64,000 nt of DNA, from NCBI GenBank assembly GCA_027475525.1, contig JAMWFC010000052.1, forward strand, positions 434,001 to 498,000, read 5' to 3'. The notes beneath the pieces were generated by a model. The model worked only from the letters and a program-made list of their open reading frames with translations. It was not told the origin of the DNA and made no database searches. Each line of letters starts with the position of its first letter. Positions within the stretch are counted from its first letter, which is position 1. The translations under genes were made by a program, and so were the position numbers. This DNA is from Macrolepiota albuminosa (taxonomy: Eukaryota > Basidiomycota > Agaricomycetes > Agaricales > Agaricaceae). Of this stretch, positions 11,830-23,865 are shown piece by piece.

Positions 11830-14800
11830 CTCCTCTAGACTCAAGCTGTTGGTTGAGGCCTAGGAGTCCAACCGGATGAGAGTGGGATATGCATCCAAGA
11901 TGCTTGGTAAATAAGTCAGCCAGGTTCTGAGAAGCAGAGATATGGATGACATTGATTTCTCCGAGTTTAATACACTCCTGTATGTAATAGTACCAAATGT
12001 TGATACATTTTGCCTCGGCATGTCCTTTAATGTATTGAGCAAGCAAGAGTGCAGGAGTTGTCAACATGCAGAGAGGCCAGCAAAGTCTGATGAAGGTCAA
12101 CTTCTATGAGCCAGTTAATCACATAGCTTGCTGAGCACCATGGATCAGGGCCATATATTCAGCCTCTATAGTAGAGAGAGCAAGGGTATGTTGGCATTTT
12201 GAGCTCCAGGACATGGCTCCTCCTGCTATCATAAACATGTAGCCTCCTGTGGACCAGCAAGTGTCCAAGTCTCCTCTATAATCAGAATCAACATACTCAA
12301 TGAGCTTGACATCTGCTCCTCTCCAGTAAGTGATACAATAGTCCAAGATCCCATTAACATACTACATCACATGAGCTAATGCTTTCCAGTAAGCAGATCT
12401 GAGATTACTTTGGAATTGTGTAAGAAGCCTGACTGTGTAAGACAGATCTGGTCAGGTTATGGCCTAGGCCCACATCAAGGATCCCAATGCCTTGCAGTAT
12501 GGTTTGTCCTGCATGTACCTTTGGTCATTATTGGTCTGCAGAGATTGGGATTCTGCCAGTACAAGACCAGCAGGTAGTGGAGTTTTCCAAGAGTTGGAAG
12601 ATCAAAACCTGAAGCATTTGAGCATGCATTCTAGATAGGCCTGTTGTGATAGGGAGATATCCCCTGTTTTTGGGTCCTTGTCAAAATGCATACTCAGAAT
12701 ATAATTTAGCTCCTCCATGTCTTTGACCTTGAATTTTGAACCTAACTCTTTTTTTACCAACCTAGATCCTTTGAGGGTCATTGATGTGCCCAAGACCTCA
12801 TTGTTGTAATTGTTAGTGATTGTATGTTCTCTGGCTGCTTTTTTGTACCTTACACAGCTATCGGCATGTGACACAAGATACCCAAGTTTGTTGTAAGCTT
12901 TGTCAAGGTTGTGCTACCAGCTGTGGCTGCCCTGCATGAGTCCATAATAGCATTTTCTTGAGGTATAGTGTGTTATCCTCCCCCCTCAGAAAACCAGATA
13001 GAGGTCTTATGTAGATGATATGCTCAAGCTTGCTGTTCAAGTAGGTGGACACAAAGTCAATTTGCCAAATGTGCATCTCTAAGGCAGCCACCACTGTCAT
13101 CCTCATTGACTCAAGACAGACAATCAATGCATATGTTTCATTGAAGTCTTTGCCTCAAACCTGGGTATATTCTTTTGCAACTAGATGGGCTTTCCATTTC
13201 ACAATCTCCCCCTCCATGTTATACTTGTTCATGTATACCCATATACAGTTGACCAGCTTCTTCCCAGCAGATACTTTGTCTAAGTCAATGATGTCCCAGA
13301 CCTTCTTCTTGTCCATTACTTCTAGCTCAGCTCTCATTGTGGGTACCCACAACTTGCGTCTCCTCATAGCCTCCTAGTAGCTACTTGATACTGCGTCTGG
13401 ATCACTGGTCTTCATGGAAGTGAGGAATGCAAAAGGTGTGGTTGCTGCAGCCAACACCTCTGGAGCACTTTTCTCCTTAGCCTATTCTTCTCCTTGCTCT
13501 CTGGTGGCAGACTACACAGCCAGAGATTCTTGGGCATTCAACAAGGCATGGGTCAGTCAAATTGTATGTGCCAATCATTGAAGTATGGGGAGAGTCTTGT
13601 TGGTGAGTAGTGGTGTGGGTCCAGAGTGTGGAGGCTGCTTCAAGCCAGGTCCTTCCTATGTGGGATGAAGGGGACCATCTGTTGAGCAAATACAGAGAGC
13701 AATCTGCTGCCTGGAGGTTGTGTTTGAGTTTGATTCTGAGCTGATGGTGATGGGAAGGGTTGACATTGAGTTGTCATTGTCTGAGAAAGTGACAATTCAG
13801 TGGCCCACTCCTTTCTTGAAGATTATGTTCCAACTTGTAACAATAAGATGGTTTGTTCAGTCATAAAGATGGTAACCATGGCTTAAATACCCAACCAACA
13901 TGAACTTCACTGATCTAGGGTTGAGTTTAGATCTGATGAGTTTGTCAGAGACCCTAGCATAGCCAATGCAACCAAACAGATGTAAGTATTCCATGTTCTG
14001 CCTCTTGCCAGACCACTTCTCCTTGGAGATTGTATTGGAGTAGCGAGTTGATAGTAAGTGGTTTTGGATGTAGATAATAGTAGCCACTGCTTCAGCCCAC
14101 AAACTCTTTGAGAGGCTGCTCTCAGCAAGTAGGCATCTGACTCCATTGAAGACAGTACAGATAGACTATTTCACAACTCTGTTCTGAGAATGTGCATAAG
14201 GAATAACCTGTGTTAGAGTAATGCCCATGTCTTGGCAGTATCTGTGCTATAGGTAGTTTACTCATTCTCTTCTACTATCAACCTGTATAATTTTAGTTTG
14301 TTCCTAGTCTGGCACTCAGCCTCAGTGATGTAAGACTTCAGGGCTGAGAGGGTCATTTTGCTTGCTTTGTTTGTCAGGTATGCACCATTTAATCAGGAGG
14401 AGCCTGCATCCATAAACATTATTAAGTAGAGAGTGCCCCTCAAGGAAGCAGCAGTCACAGGTCCTTAGAGGTCAATATATACCTTTTCTCCCACTGTCTG
14501 GATATTCTTAGAGGTGCTATCATAGGGGTGCATAGTTTGTTTCCTGTAGATACAATCTTTGCAAAGACCTGATGAGTCAGATTTCTCCTGGATATGAAGA
14601 CTATTGACCAATTTACAGGTCTCCAACTTCTTAATTGACTGTAGGCCAGCATGACCAAAACGTCTGTGCCAGAGGTCAAGGGAGACAGGTTTGTCAAGCA
14701 AGGTCACCACAAGAACCTTGGGAGTGGAGGAATGTCTGGTGGAAATGTGAGCTGAGGGCAATTTGTCCATAGCAGTTCCCTTTTAGCTTGTATGTCAAAT

Positions 14801-16250
14801 CACAAGGAGGTACATTTGATTTTTCTTCTCTTCAACTATGAAGGTGTATCCAGCTGAGTCTGTGAAGGTGGCTTTTCCTCCCTTGAAGATTACAGAGAAC
14901 CCCAGATTATCAAATTTTCTAATCAACACCAGGTTTGTGGCCAGCTCTGGCATGTGCAGAGCAGACTTGAATACCAGCTGGGATATGTGACCATCCATGG
15001 TTATAGTTCTCAGACAGTCTCCTCTCTCAGAATACTGAAGACACCTCCCTGAATTGCTGCAGTGCCCTGTTGGGGACTAGGGTAAGGTTTGTAGTCCTCA
15101 AAATCAGAGCATCTGACAAAGCAGTGGTCCATTGCACCAGAATCCATGTAGGTGGGCACTTCATCACTGGGAGTGGACAAGGCAAAAACACTGGCCAGAA
15201 GTTCTACTTCTGACAGATATGATTCTAGTGGGTTGGAAGCCAGGTCATACATAGCAGCTGGAGCAAACTGCTGATTTGCCATCAAGGCATAGGTAGTCTG
15301 AAGTGGTGGTGCAACAGTTGTGGCTAGGTTTTCAGTGGGAGTTTCTGACTTTGAAGTTGTCTGGGCAGGTGTGGTGTTTCTTCAATGTCCAAAGTTAGGA
15401 GGAAATTGACCCTCTTTTCCTCCTCCCTTCCAATAACAGTTTTTAATTGAGTGTTCTGTGTGTCCACAGTTTGTATTGGTGCACACTAATTTCTTTTGGG
15501 TTTGTGAAGTTTTTGAAAGTAGTGTGGACAATATTGAATCAGCACCAGCTGACAACCTTTCTTTTAACTGTTACCAATGGACATTGAGACTTGATATAAG
15601 TTCAACAAAGATCTTTGTTGCCTGGAGCAACGCCACAATGAAGTCCCATGAGGCCAGAAGTAATGAGATCACTATTGCTTGGAACTGGTTGTCCTTGATG
15701 TCTGCTCCGTTCTCAACCACATTATTCCACTTTGATCAAAGGTTCATGATATGTTCTTGGAAATCTGTTTTATCAGAGTATTTTGTCACTTTTAATGCAT
15801 TTTCAGCCAAGTTTGCACTTAAGTCTGAGACTGTTTCATAGGCTTCTTTCAGCATTGACCATGCCTTTGCTGCAGTGTCTGATATTTTTATACCCAGTCC
15901 AACTGGGTTTTTGGTGTTGTAAACAATTAGTGCCAGCACCCATGCATTTTAGACTTGCCATTCCTAGTAGGACAGGGTTTTGTCTCACCATTCAGTTGCT
16001 GGTGGGGCTGGTACTGTTACTTTTGGGTTTGGGGTGACTATAGTTCCATTGAGGTATTCTTTGGCATCTCTGAGTTTTGCTGCCAGAAGGACTCTATCCT
16101 GGAGCATAATGTAGTTTGTACCATTGAATAAGATTTCATCTGGGAATGTCAGGGAATTGCTGTTTTCTCATGTAGATGTAGTGTTGGTCATATTTTGTCA
16201 ATGGGTGTAATGTAAGTAAGTGCTTTTTGGGGCCCATAACCTATAGTACA
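11830..16250 (-). pseudogene. copia-1 Gag-Pol relic
   Basis: From high to low coordinates the domains are: a Gag part (about 15400-15940) with a knuckle-like CGHTEHSIKNCYWKGGGK; protease with YMDSGAMDHCFV (about 15140); GAG-pre-integrase LWHRRFGHAG (about 14660); integrase end LFGCIGYARV (about 13990); RT (12600-13367) with WKAHLVAKEYTQ; and RNase H with STIEAEYMAL (about 12160) and NLADLFTKHLG (about 11900). The RT catalytic box that should read YVDD is decayed to about YNNE, so polymerase activity is lost. At least ten stops or shifts separate the pieces. Confidence 0.8.
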
Positions 16251-16571
16251 CAGTAAGTAATGTATTCCTCAGTTTAGTTAAATGAACTCTGTTTGACCTG
16301 TAGTATGCAGCAAGCAATGTATTTTACAGGACATGATCAGTATTAGATTGAAAAGTAAAATAAAGAACGTACCCTCAGTTCAGTTAAATGAACTGAGAGA
16401 CTATTTGGAAGATACATTCTACATATGGAAATAGCAAAGGTGTGGCTTGAGAAACTATACAGGATGATCAAACCTGATTGTATTGGAGTAGTAAGTAAGA
16501 ACAAAGGAAAAAGATTTAATTAACCAGGAAGTAACTAATGCCACCACCACAGTAGTGAGTCTATTACAACA
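16251..16571 (-). repeat. copia-1 5' LTR
   Basis: This copy aligns with 11515-11829 and ends on the plus strand in CTATTACAACA followed by GCCTC. The internal end near 16251 is approximate because the terminal TG/CA has mutated (CA in place of TG on the plus strand). The DNA just inside (about 16200-16250) would contain the primer-binding site. Confidence 0.8.
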
Positions 16572-16882
16572 GCCTCTGCTAGAACAGATATTCATGTATT
16601 CAAAACATACCAGTGGTTCTTCCATTACTGTGGACACACAGAACAAACAATCTGTATGAATAGGAGATCTTTAAGAGATTGAATGTCTTGCCCAAAGTGG
16701 GCAACTGGCTTCTAAATTGGGAATTTCTCTGGCCAATCAACATTAGCAGCCATAATAATGGCCTCAAAACAGCGTATGTTGTTTCCAAACTGCATAATTG
16801 AAGTAATAATAACCATTACAGGCCATAACTACAAGATAAGGCTGTGTTTGGAAGGACAAGATAATTAGAAAGATATGTAGGA

Positions 16883-17643
16883 TGTCATGACCCCTCCCAC
16901 CCAGAACCACTCCGGAACACCCCCGGAGCTCTATCCAGGGCCCCTCTGCCAACTCCATGACATGACTCCTGCCATCACGCCACACCCCCTGACAGCCCTG
17001 CTGCACAAACCCCAGAACTGTCCACCAGCACATGCCAATCACCAGATCACGTCAACTACCCCGGCCATCATGCATCATGCATCAGGACACCCTTCCATGC
17101 CAATTGATTGTGCACCCTGCATGCGTGATCTCTGGTATACAGTTTCTCCTCCTTCTACTGCCGTCTATTAACTTCTGGAACCGCCTCAGACATCCTGGGA
17201 CCCCTTAGGAACCCAGGGCAACCCCCACTAGTATTTAAGAGTAGCTACCCGCTTGTCATACTCTAGTCTTGATATTGCATTTGATTGTTTGCATGTCCTT
17301 TGATTGACTGGTATGCACTGACTGGTATGCTTGACTGGCACGCTTTGACTGGCACACTCAATTTGTTCACATGCTCTTAAGATTGATATGCACTTTGCAA
17401 CTTAAACTTTACTAACTGGGTCTCATTCTAGAACCTCCAGTTCTTGACTCAACTCCATCCCCTTAATTCCTTTTGACTTCACCCAATCTCCGGACCCAGT
17501 CTTTTACTCCGGAAATTCCTCTGTTTGTGTCTTGAACCCTGGAGCTCAGCCCAGAGTTCCAGACATCTGAGTACACCTAGATCAAGTCTGCCTTGTAAGG
17601 GTGTTGCTTTCCTGGAAAGCCTCTGACTCAGTGGAACCTGACA
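16883..17643. repeat. Gypsy-type solo LTR with TAGGA target-site duplication
   Basis: A 761-bp segment begins TGTCATGACC and ends CCTGACA, giving matching TGTCA/TGACA terminal inverted repeats. TAGGA precedes it (16878-16882) and follows it (17644-17648). The same flanking sequence occurs uninterrupted at about 17991-18080 (ATATGTAGGAGTTTGG), which acts as an empty-site paralogue. No internal coding region is present, so it is a solo LTR left by recombination. A TATTTAAG at about 17233 may be its TATA region. Confidence 0.85.
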
Positions 17644-17824
17644 TAGGAGTTTGGCAGGAAGAACAGAAGTTCTGTATGCAGAAACAGCGGTAGGCATGGT
17701 AAATACTAGATGGGTAGGCCCTATGCTGCTTAGTGTGTAGTATGTTGTGTCAATTCAGATTGGTGTAGGATGAATGTATAAGTGATATTTTATGCGCTTT
17801 GTGATATACTAAAGGCCAGGAGGG

Positions 17825-17985
17825 TGGGTAAAAGCAAAAATGAAAGAAGTTGAAATGAAACAGTGTAGGTTTCACCTTGAACACAATAGTAGGAGCATTC
17901 AAAAAAGGAAAGAGCATGGTCCACATGGGCCACCTGCCTTATCTCATGCTGGGCTAGCAGGCAAGCCCATAGCACAGCTTCCAAT
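17825..17985. repeat. R1 dispersed repeat, copy A (DIRS-like element terminus)
   Basis: About 160 bp beginning GTAAAAGCAAAAATGAAAG is nearly identical to 43716-43878. Here it lies beyond the recombinase end of the DIRS-like element, whereas in copy B it lies beyond the ORF end. It is a candidate terminal repeat of that family. Confidence 0.65.
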
Positions 17986-18479
17986 AAGGCTGTGTTTGGA
18001 AGGATGAAATAATTAGAGAGATATGTAGGAGTTTGGTGGGAGGAACAGAAGTTCTGTATGCAGAAACAGTAGTGGGTGTGGCAGATACCCTGACCAGGTG
18101 CAGCTCAAGCTCAGCCATGCCTACCCACTGGAGCTGAGCCTATTGTCCATAGAGAGGTTACAAAGTAGTTTATCAGAAAATATATGAGAAAAATTGTTAT
18201 TGAAACATATATAATACACAGCAAAAAGAAAGAGAAATAGAAATATTAAGATGTATATTTGAGAATTTTGTGTGAGAGGGGTTGAAAGTGTTGTAATGTA
18301 CAGTAGAAGTTAAATGTATAATATAGTGGAAAATCAAGAAAGTGAGATATTGAGTAGATCTGACCAGTTGGTAGTGAGAACATTCAAAAAGTTGTTTTCT
18401 TGAGCAAATTGGCGGTGCATAGACTCCCAGGCAGAGGCCACCACATTTGGCACAATAGTGTCCAATCATCTCCAGTAGA

Positions 18480-19190
18480 TGAGGAAGCATAGAGAAGACT
18501 AATTGCTGTGCTTCATAACTATGTGTGGAGGCACGCCATCAGAGAGGAGTTTAATGGAACCACCAATATGAAAACTGTGTCTGTAGATGATGTCAAGATT
18601 TTGGGCTGATGAGATTCCTGAAAAAGGAAAATTTTAGACAAGAGATATAAAGTCAAGACTTATAGTTACTCATGATTGTTGAAATAAATGTGTCTTTGGT
18701 AAGAAATAAAAGTAAAAAATTTTCAGACAAAGGATTTTGGAAAGCAAATAGAGGAGAACTGTTGGAAGGATGGTTGATAGCCAGGTGGTTAGATAGGGCA
18801 TGAACAGGACAAAAGATATCCTCTCTCTGGATTAATGAACAGTTGGCTCTGGTGAAACAAGTTATTTTAGTCCAAGAAATGTGAATGGTGATAGCACAAC
18901 AATCATGTATGGGAGTGAAATAGATGTTACAATTTATTGTAATATTATAAGCAGGATCAAAACTTTTGTGAGATAAAGGCAAAAGTTTGCCAAGACGTTG
19001 ACAATCCCAGAAAGCAGTGAGAGCAGCTGCCAGATGGCATGGCTTTGGGGTGCTGTGAAGTCGAGAGAGTCATGAAGAACTCAAAGGTGATGGAGTGAAA
19101 TGGGATGACATGGGGCCACTTGGAAGCTAAGCCTTGAGAAACTGCAAAGGTTTGGAGCAATTTAATCCAGGGATTGTTACCCATCTATTC
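18480..19190 (-). pseudogene. Tyrosine recombinase (YR) domain relic
   Basis: Pieces in several frames match the YR domain of basidiomycete DIRS-like elements: an N-terminal core with TAFWDCQRLGKLLPLSHKSF carrying the first conserved Arg (about 18960-19020), a middle part with SWTKITCFTRANCSL and PVHALSNHL (18653-18982), and a C-terminal part with HSFHIGGSIKLLSDGVPPH (about 18520-18590). In the last motif the expected Arg of H-x-x-R (usually HSFRIGG) is His, so the catalytic set is incomplete. The recombinase would have inserted the circular cDNA. Confidence 0.65.
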
Positions 19191-20327
19191 AGCATACTTG
19201 AATAAATGCTAGAGATGTAGGCCATTGATCCAAAGTTTGATAGATTGAGCTGAGCAAATGATAATGTGGCTGGCAACAAAACCTGTGATAAGAATGGGAT
19301 CTGCAGGCATGCATAAATTTTCAGGAACATGCTTAGAATCACAGAACTGAGTGAAACAAAAGATACCTGCACTATAGCATTGGCAAGTTTTTTCCTCAAC
19401 AGATAAGAGGAGTCCCATGAATATTTTGGTGTGCACTGAGAGGGAAAGCTTTTGAGACACGGTATTATCTGTGAGGATGCCATGTGGAGTCTTCCAAAGA
19501 ATGAGACATTGGTCGGCTGGAACAAGGGGTTGGAGATGCGATGATAAATAAGAATTATTGTGATTGGGGCTTGGAGAGAGATATTGCATAATAAAGCAAT
19601 TGCGAGAAATTGTGGATCATCAGATGGAATAGGGGAATTGCCTGGTGAGTATAATGAAAGAGAGAAATGTGGTTGTTTAGAAGTGTAGATGTCTTGAAGC
19701 ACTTGGCAAACCATTTGATGACATGGAGTGTAAATGGTCGATGGGCTGGATGTTATGGCTATTGTGGATTTTGGTTTGTAAATATCATACAATTCAATTG
19801 TTTTTGTAGACCTTGGTTTGTAAATATAATGAGGTTGAATTGCTGTAGTAGAAGTGGAAGACAACAAAAGATTGAAAGTGTTATCAGTGGAAGATGAAGG
19901 AAGCTTAGGTGTGTTGCCAGCAGAAATGGAAGGTGATCAAATATTTAGTTGGCCAGGAATATAAATGTCTTGTTTGGCAGGCCTTTTCATGATATAAGGT
20001 CTGTAACGGGATGCATAAATGTTTAGAGAAGTGGAGGGATACTGAAGACTTTTAAAAGATTGAGACTTTTAATGGGATTTGGAGAACATGGACATTGAAA
20101 CGTGTGGAGAAACAATGTTGCAGATGTGCTCTCATATCTGAGAGATGTCATTAATCATAGGTAAAAGAATTAGCAATGTTGTTGGGCAGTTCAAATGCCT
20201 GATCAAGACAAAAAGAGTTTGGTGGAGCGCACTCCCCATACAAGAGTGCATCTGCTAGGTTCAAATGTGAAGGAATATAACAATAAGAAGGCACAATTAT
20301 ACATTTATTAAACACTGCATATGAATG

Positions 20328-20966
20328 TTAAATGTGGAGGTTAAGATAAAACAAACGACTGTGGCCCTTTTGGTGGACACCAATGGCCCCAGAGTTATCA
20401 GAGTGAACAAGAATTCTCCTGAAGAATGAGATATGAGTGAGAAAGAAATGGAGTAAAAAAGTAGAAGATTGCCTATAGTGAAATCTAAGTTGACACAAGA
20501 AATAGAACAAGATTTCAATTGCTATGGATTCAAGCCAACAAATATCTTGCCTGGGGTGTTTCCAGTCAGATTTCAGATTTAAAGTATAGTGACAGTGACC
20601 AAGCAATATGCCGATGCTCCAGGATGTTGAGGCATCAATGTAAATACCAAGATCTTCAAGAAGTTGAATGGAAAAAAGTTGATGGAAGGCAGAAGTGTCT
20701 TGAAGATGGGCTTGCCACCATTTCAAGGAGTGTACAAAAGAATTAGTAAGATAATATTTGGCAAATTTATTGACATGATAAGAGGACATAAAGTTTGAGA
20801 AGACAGGCAGATGAGAAGAGCCTTCAGAAAAAACAAAAGAAATGTGAATTAGAATGCTATGCAAGACCTGAATATCTCTGAGTGTGAAGCCACTGTGATC
20901 ATTCTTATGGGACTCCAACATCAAAGTTACGTGCAATAAATATTTTAAATGTTTTTTATCTGGCAA
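20328..20966 (-). pseudogene. DIRS-like RNase H-type domain
   Basis: An open frame of 212 residues contains FTLRDIQVLHSILIHISF, YIDASTSWSIGILLG, DICWLESIAIEIL and HSDNSGAIGVHQKGHS. These correspond to the connection and RNase H region that follows RT in YR elements: the Asp of DAST, the Glu of LES and the Asp of HSDN are present. It lies directly downstream of RT on the same strand. The frame ends in HI at 20328 and further sequence is decayed. Confidence 0.7.
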
Positions 20967-21203
20967 GAAGACATGTTTGTAGAGTAAGTCCTAGGCAAAA
21001 CCAATAAATATAAAGGAATCTGTAAATTTGGTGCCCAATTTTTCTGTATGCCAAGGAATATCAAGACAAGATATGAGATCAAGAACAGAATCCCTGTCAT
21101 GAGCGTAGAGGAAACTGTTATGGTGAAAAGGTCCAGATATATTAGAAAATCGGAGGCAATTGATGTCATCTTTGAATTTGAACAATAAATTGTCATCTCC
21201 TAA

Positions 21204-22104
21204 TTAAGCAGTCCAGATGTTAACCAGGGCATTAGCAATTTGGCCAGCATTGCTGCTGGCAGGTCTTGCACCGAATGGGTGGTTGTAGTCAATGTAAAAT
21301 TTATCTTCAAAACTGACAATTAGAAAAGGTTTATAGTCTGGCAACATTGGACACGTTCTGTGGAAGAACTTGATATTAAAGCAACATGCTTGAGTCCTAG
21401 GAGGTGATATGGCAATCTGTAAAGGAATAGTATAAGCAATGGAAAGGTGGAAGATTTTGGAAATAAAGAAGTGTAAGAAGGAAGATGTGCATAAAAGGAT
21501 ACACCAATACAAGAAATAGAGAAACAGTGACAAGTGTAAGAAAAGAAGATAGAAACATTGGGAGATATAAAAAGAACAGAGAAAGAGTGGAGAAAGAATG
21601 TAGAAAGCACCGGGAGATGCAAGAAAGGACAAAAAAAGAGTTTGGAAAAGATATAGAAAACACCAGAAGGTGTGAGAAAGGATGTAGAAAGACTGAGAAA
21701 TAGCACCATGCTGAAATAGCATAGCAGAAAAGGCAGGCATTGAAATGACATGAGGAAAAAGCCAGATGGCATGAAAAAAAAGACAGATGCACTGAGTTGG
21801 TGCAATGAAAAATATGAAATGGACAGCAAAATGCATAACTGTTTGACAATTAGTATAAAGTAAGGCTTACCTGTTCAGCAACAAGATGCGCAATATCGAA
21901 GCGCATTGGGAAGTCTTTTTTATCAATGAAGCTGTTAATCAAGAAAACGCTAGTAAAAAGATCATTTTTAGACAGATTTCTACAAACACTGTATTTTGTG
22001 GGCAAACCAAAGCCTGGGTGCTGGACAGCAACAATCAAGGGTGAGAAGTATATAGGACCCCTCAAAATGTGTTCTGTATGAGGTAAAAAAAAGGGGCCAG
22101 ACAT
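21204..22104 (-). pseudogene. DIRS-like reverse transcriptase with a 454-bp intron-like interruption
   Basis: Exon-like block 21871-22104 encodes LRGPIYFSPLIVAVQ and FIDKKDFPMRFDIAHLVAEQ. Block 21204-21416 resumes in phase with IAISPPRTQACCFN and YNHPFGARPASSNAGQ, and a further frame (20991-21185) holds the palm motif FKFKDDINCLRF with the two catalytic Asp. Between the blocks, 21417-21870 begins GTAAGC and ends TTTACAG on the minus strand and removing it leaves a continuous RT sequence (VAEQ joined to IAIS). It therefore behaves like a spliced intron, though a later insertion is possible. Confidence 0.7.
21417..21870 (-). other. Intron-like pyrimidine-rich insert in the RT relic
   Basis: This 454-bp segment is strongly pyrimidine-rich on the minus strand and made of degenerate units of about 30-40 bp with TTTCT, CACTG and TTTTC cores. 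Its ends are GTAAGC and TTTACAG. The long hydrophobic frames read across it are a by-product of the base bias and should not be annotated as membrane proteins. Confidence 0.6.
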
Positions 22105-22699
22105 TTGGCATGCCGTAACTTCATCGTTCAGATATTCTCAAATAACCTCTGGAAACTCAGCCATGGATGGATAGTTTCAAATAACAATAGAGTCAGCAAG
22201 TAGAGGCAGTGTGCCCAAAGGAAAGCCCTGTCATAAATTTAAAATCAGATGAGGATAAAAATTTAACAAATCATGTTTAAGAAGAAGCCGTTCAAAAGCT
22301 CCAGAATTATAGAGATGCGTTACACATTCAAATAATTCAATGTCCTGAGATGACAAAGTGGTGGTAAAAGGCTGAGAGTGCACATGAGTTGTAAGATCTG
22401 GGTAGTGAAGCATTTTAGGACGTGGACATCAATGAGGCTCAGGCACAGATCTGGCTATTGAGAACATGCAGACATGCTTGTGAATGTGCAAAGGCAGGGT
22501 GGTCTCCTCCATAGAGTGAACATATGTAAATAGCTTTGTTGCCGTGTTAGTTGTTGCAAGATTGGTTAAAATTGTAGATTTTGCAAATCCTTTGAAGCCA
22601 TTCTTCTCATGGATTTTTTGCTGAGACAAGTTGATTTCTGATAAGCCTGACATACAAAGGCTTCCCATCTTTGAAGGAAGTGGTATTGGCAGGATGCTT

Positions 22700-23865
22700 A
22701 GTGAACTGGTGGCTCCTTCTACAAAGTAGGCATGTCAGTGCAGTCTCTCAAAAAAACAGTGCATTATTTTTACAAGTAGACCTAAGCGAAGTAGCATCAG
22801 AGGCATAAGAAGAACATGGCACCTTGGATTCAAACACCCTCCTACAACCCTCCACAAGCATGTGATGAGACTGGAGAATAACATTCACACAGGATGCATA
22901 CTTGGACCAGTCAAAAATGACATTGGCCATGAGTATGTCTAGGCAAGCTTCACGCTCAAACTTATATTAAAGAAGGTAAATATCCTTGAAGTTCTCAATC
23001 TATTGAAAGAAATTCAGATGTTTATTATACTCAATCATATGATTTGTAGAGAATGATGTTGGATCATCAGCAGGATCTGACTGCAAAGGCTTTTTGCTAG
23101 CAGATTGAGTGCCTCTCAAAGATTCTTAGAGGCCTCGATGAAGCATATAGGAGTGAGGCATGTATGCATATCGTCATTGCCTCAGGCCAGAATCATTTTA
23201 GCAACATCAAGGAGGAGAACTTTATTTGTGGATTTGTTATCTAAATTGAATGAGCACACTACCTTTGTGTGAATGGTCTGGGAAGAATTGTTCACTAAAT
23301 CTATATGATGATTAGTAAAGAAATGAAGAAGTGGAGGAAAGCGATTTCAAATGTTGAGTAGGTAGATAATGGAGATGACTATCTTACAAGATTTTCCTAA
23401 AGAACGCTTAACTGGGTTGGCCATCTTCATACTACCCAACAGATTTGCTCAAATTGTGCCATCAGTCTCCTTATCCTTCTTCTTAGAGGCCTGTTGTTTG
23501 ACCTCAGCTTGTTTCTTGCTTTGAATTTAAGTAGCTGAGATGTTCTGAAGGAGTAATGGAGGTAAAGGAGACAAAAGGGCACAGAGAGCTTCACTATCAA
23601 TAAGATCTTAGATCTCTTCTTTAGTGTAGAGGTAAATAGGCTTGAGAGGATGACTGATATCTAAGTCTCAGGGCTGAGGGACTGAAGTATTTTTGATATT
23701 GATGGTCTGAAAAATGCTCATATTGTTGAACTTCTCTGCAGTAGCATTCTGATGGACTCTGACAGCTAGCGACAGTTTTAAGTGACTGATCCCATCAGGC
23801 TGAAGAACCTTCCCATCAAAATCAAAATCTTCTGATATGGGGCCCGGTATTCCTGCATAAGAGTC
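22700..23865 (-). pseudogene. DIRS-like element ORF relic (upstream of RT)
   Basis: The minus strand encodes broken pieces such as LQPDGISHLKLSLAV, DLIDSEALCALLSPL, KKQAEVKQQASKKKDKETDG and GSMKMANPVKR. The same string of motifs occurs at 42755-43715 with fewer breaks. I recognise this as the ORF found upstream of RT in Agaricomycete YR retroelements; its biochemical role is not known to me, and a Gag-like or nucleic-acid-binding role is only inferred from position. Its start is missing: at 23865 the sequence passes straight into repeat R2. Confidence 0.55.

Larger units (their letters stand above)
11515..16571 (-). mobile_element. Ty1/copia LTR retrotransposon, copia-1, complete ends but decayed
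   Basis: Two similar LTRs flank minus-strand relics of gag, protease, integrase, RT and RNase H in copia order. The pentamer GCCTC occurs directly outside both ends (11510-11514 and 16572-16576), the 5-bp target-site duplication expected for integrase. Many stops and frameshifts interrupt all domains, so the copy is old and inactive. The two LTRs differ by numerous substitutions, in agreement with its age. Confidence 0.9.
18400..23865 (-). mobile_element. DIRS-like tyrosine-recombinase retroelement, decayed copy A
   Basis: Reading the minus strand from high to low coordinates gives an ORF of the Agaricomycete YR-element type (22700-23865), reverse transcriptase (21204-22104), RNase H (20328-20966) and tyrosine recombinase (about 18480-19190). 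Such elements copy through RNA but integrate with a tyrosine recombinase in place of a DDE integrase. All ORFs have stops and shifts. Flanking repeats R1 (17825-17985) and R2 (23866-24482) recur in a different order around the fragment at 42013-43878. Confidence 0.75.

Noticed and set aside
21204..21849. Three overlapping Phe/Leu-rich frames that resemble multi-helix membrane proteins
   Set aside because: They cross a pyrimidine-rich intron-like insert in three frames at once; the hydrophobicity comes from T-rich codons and only the flanking RT pieces have conserved motifs.
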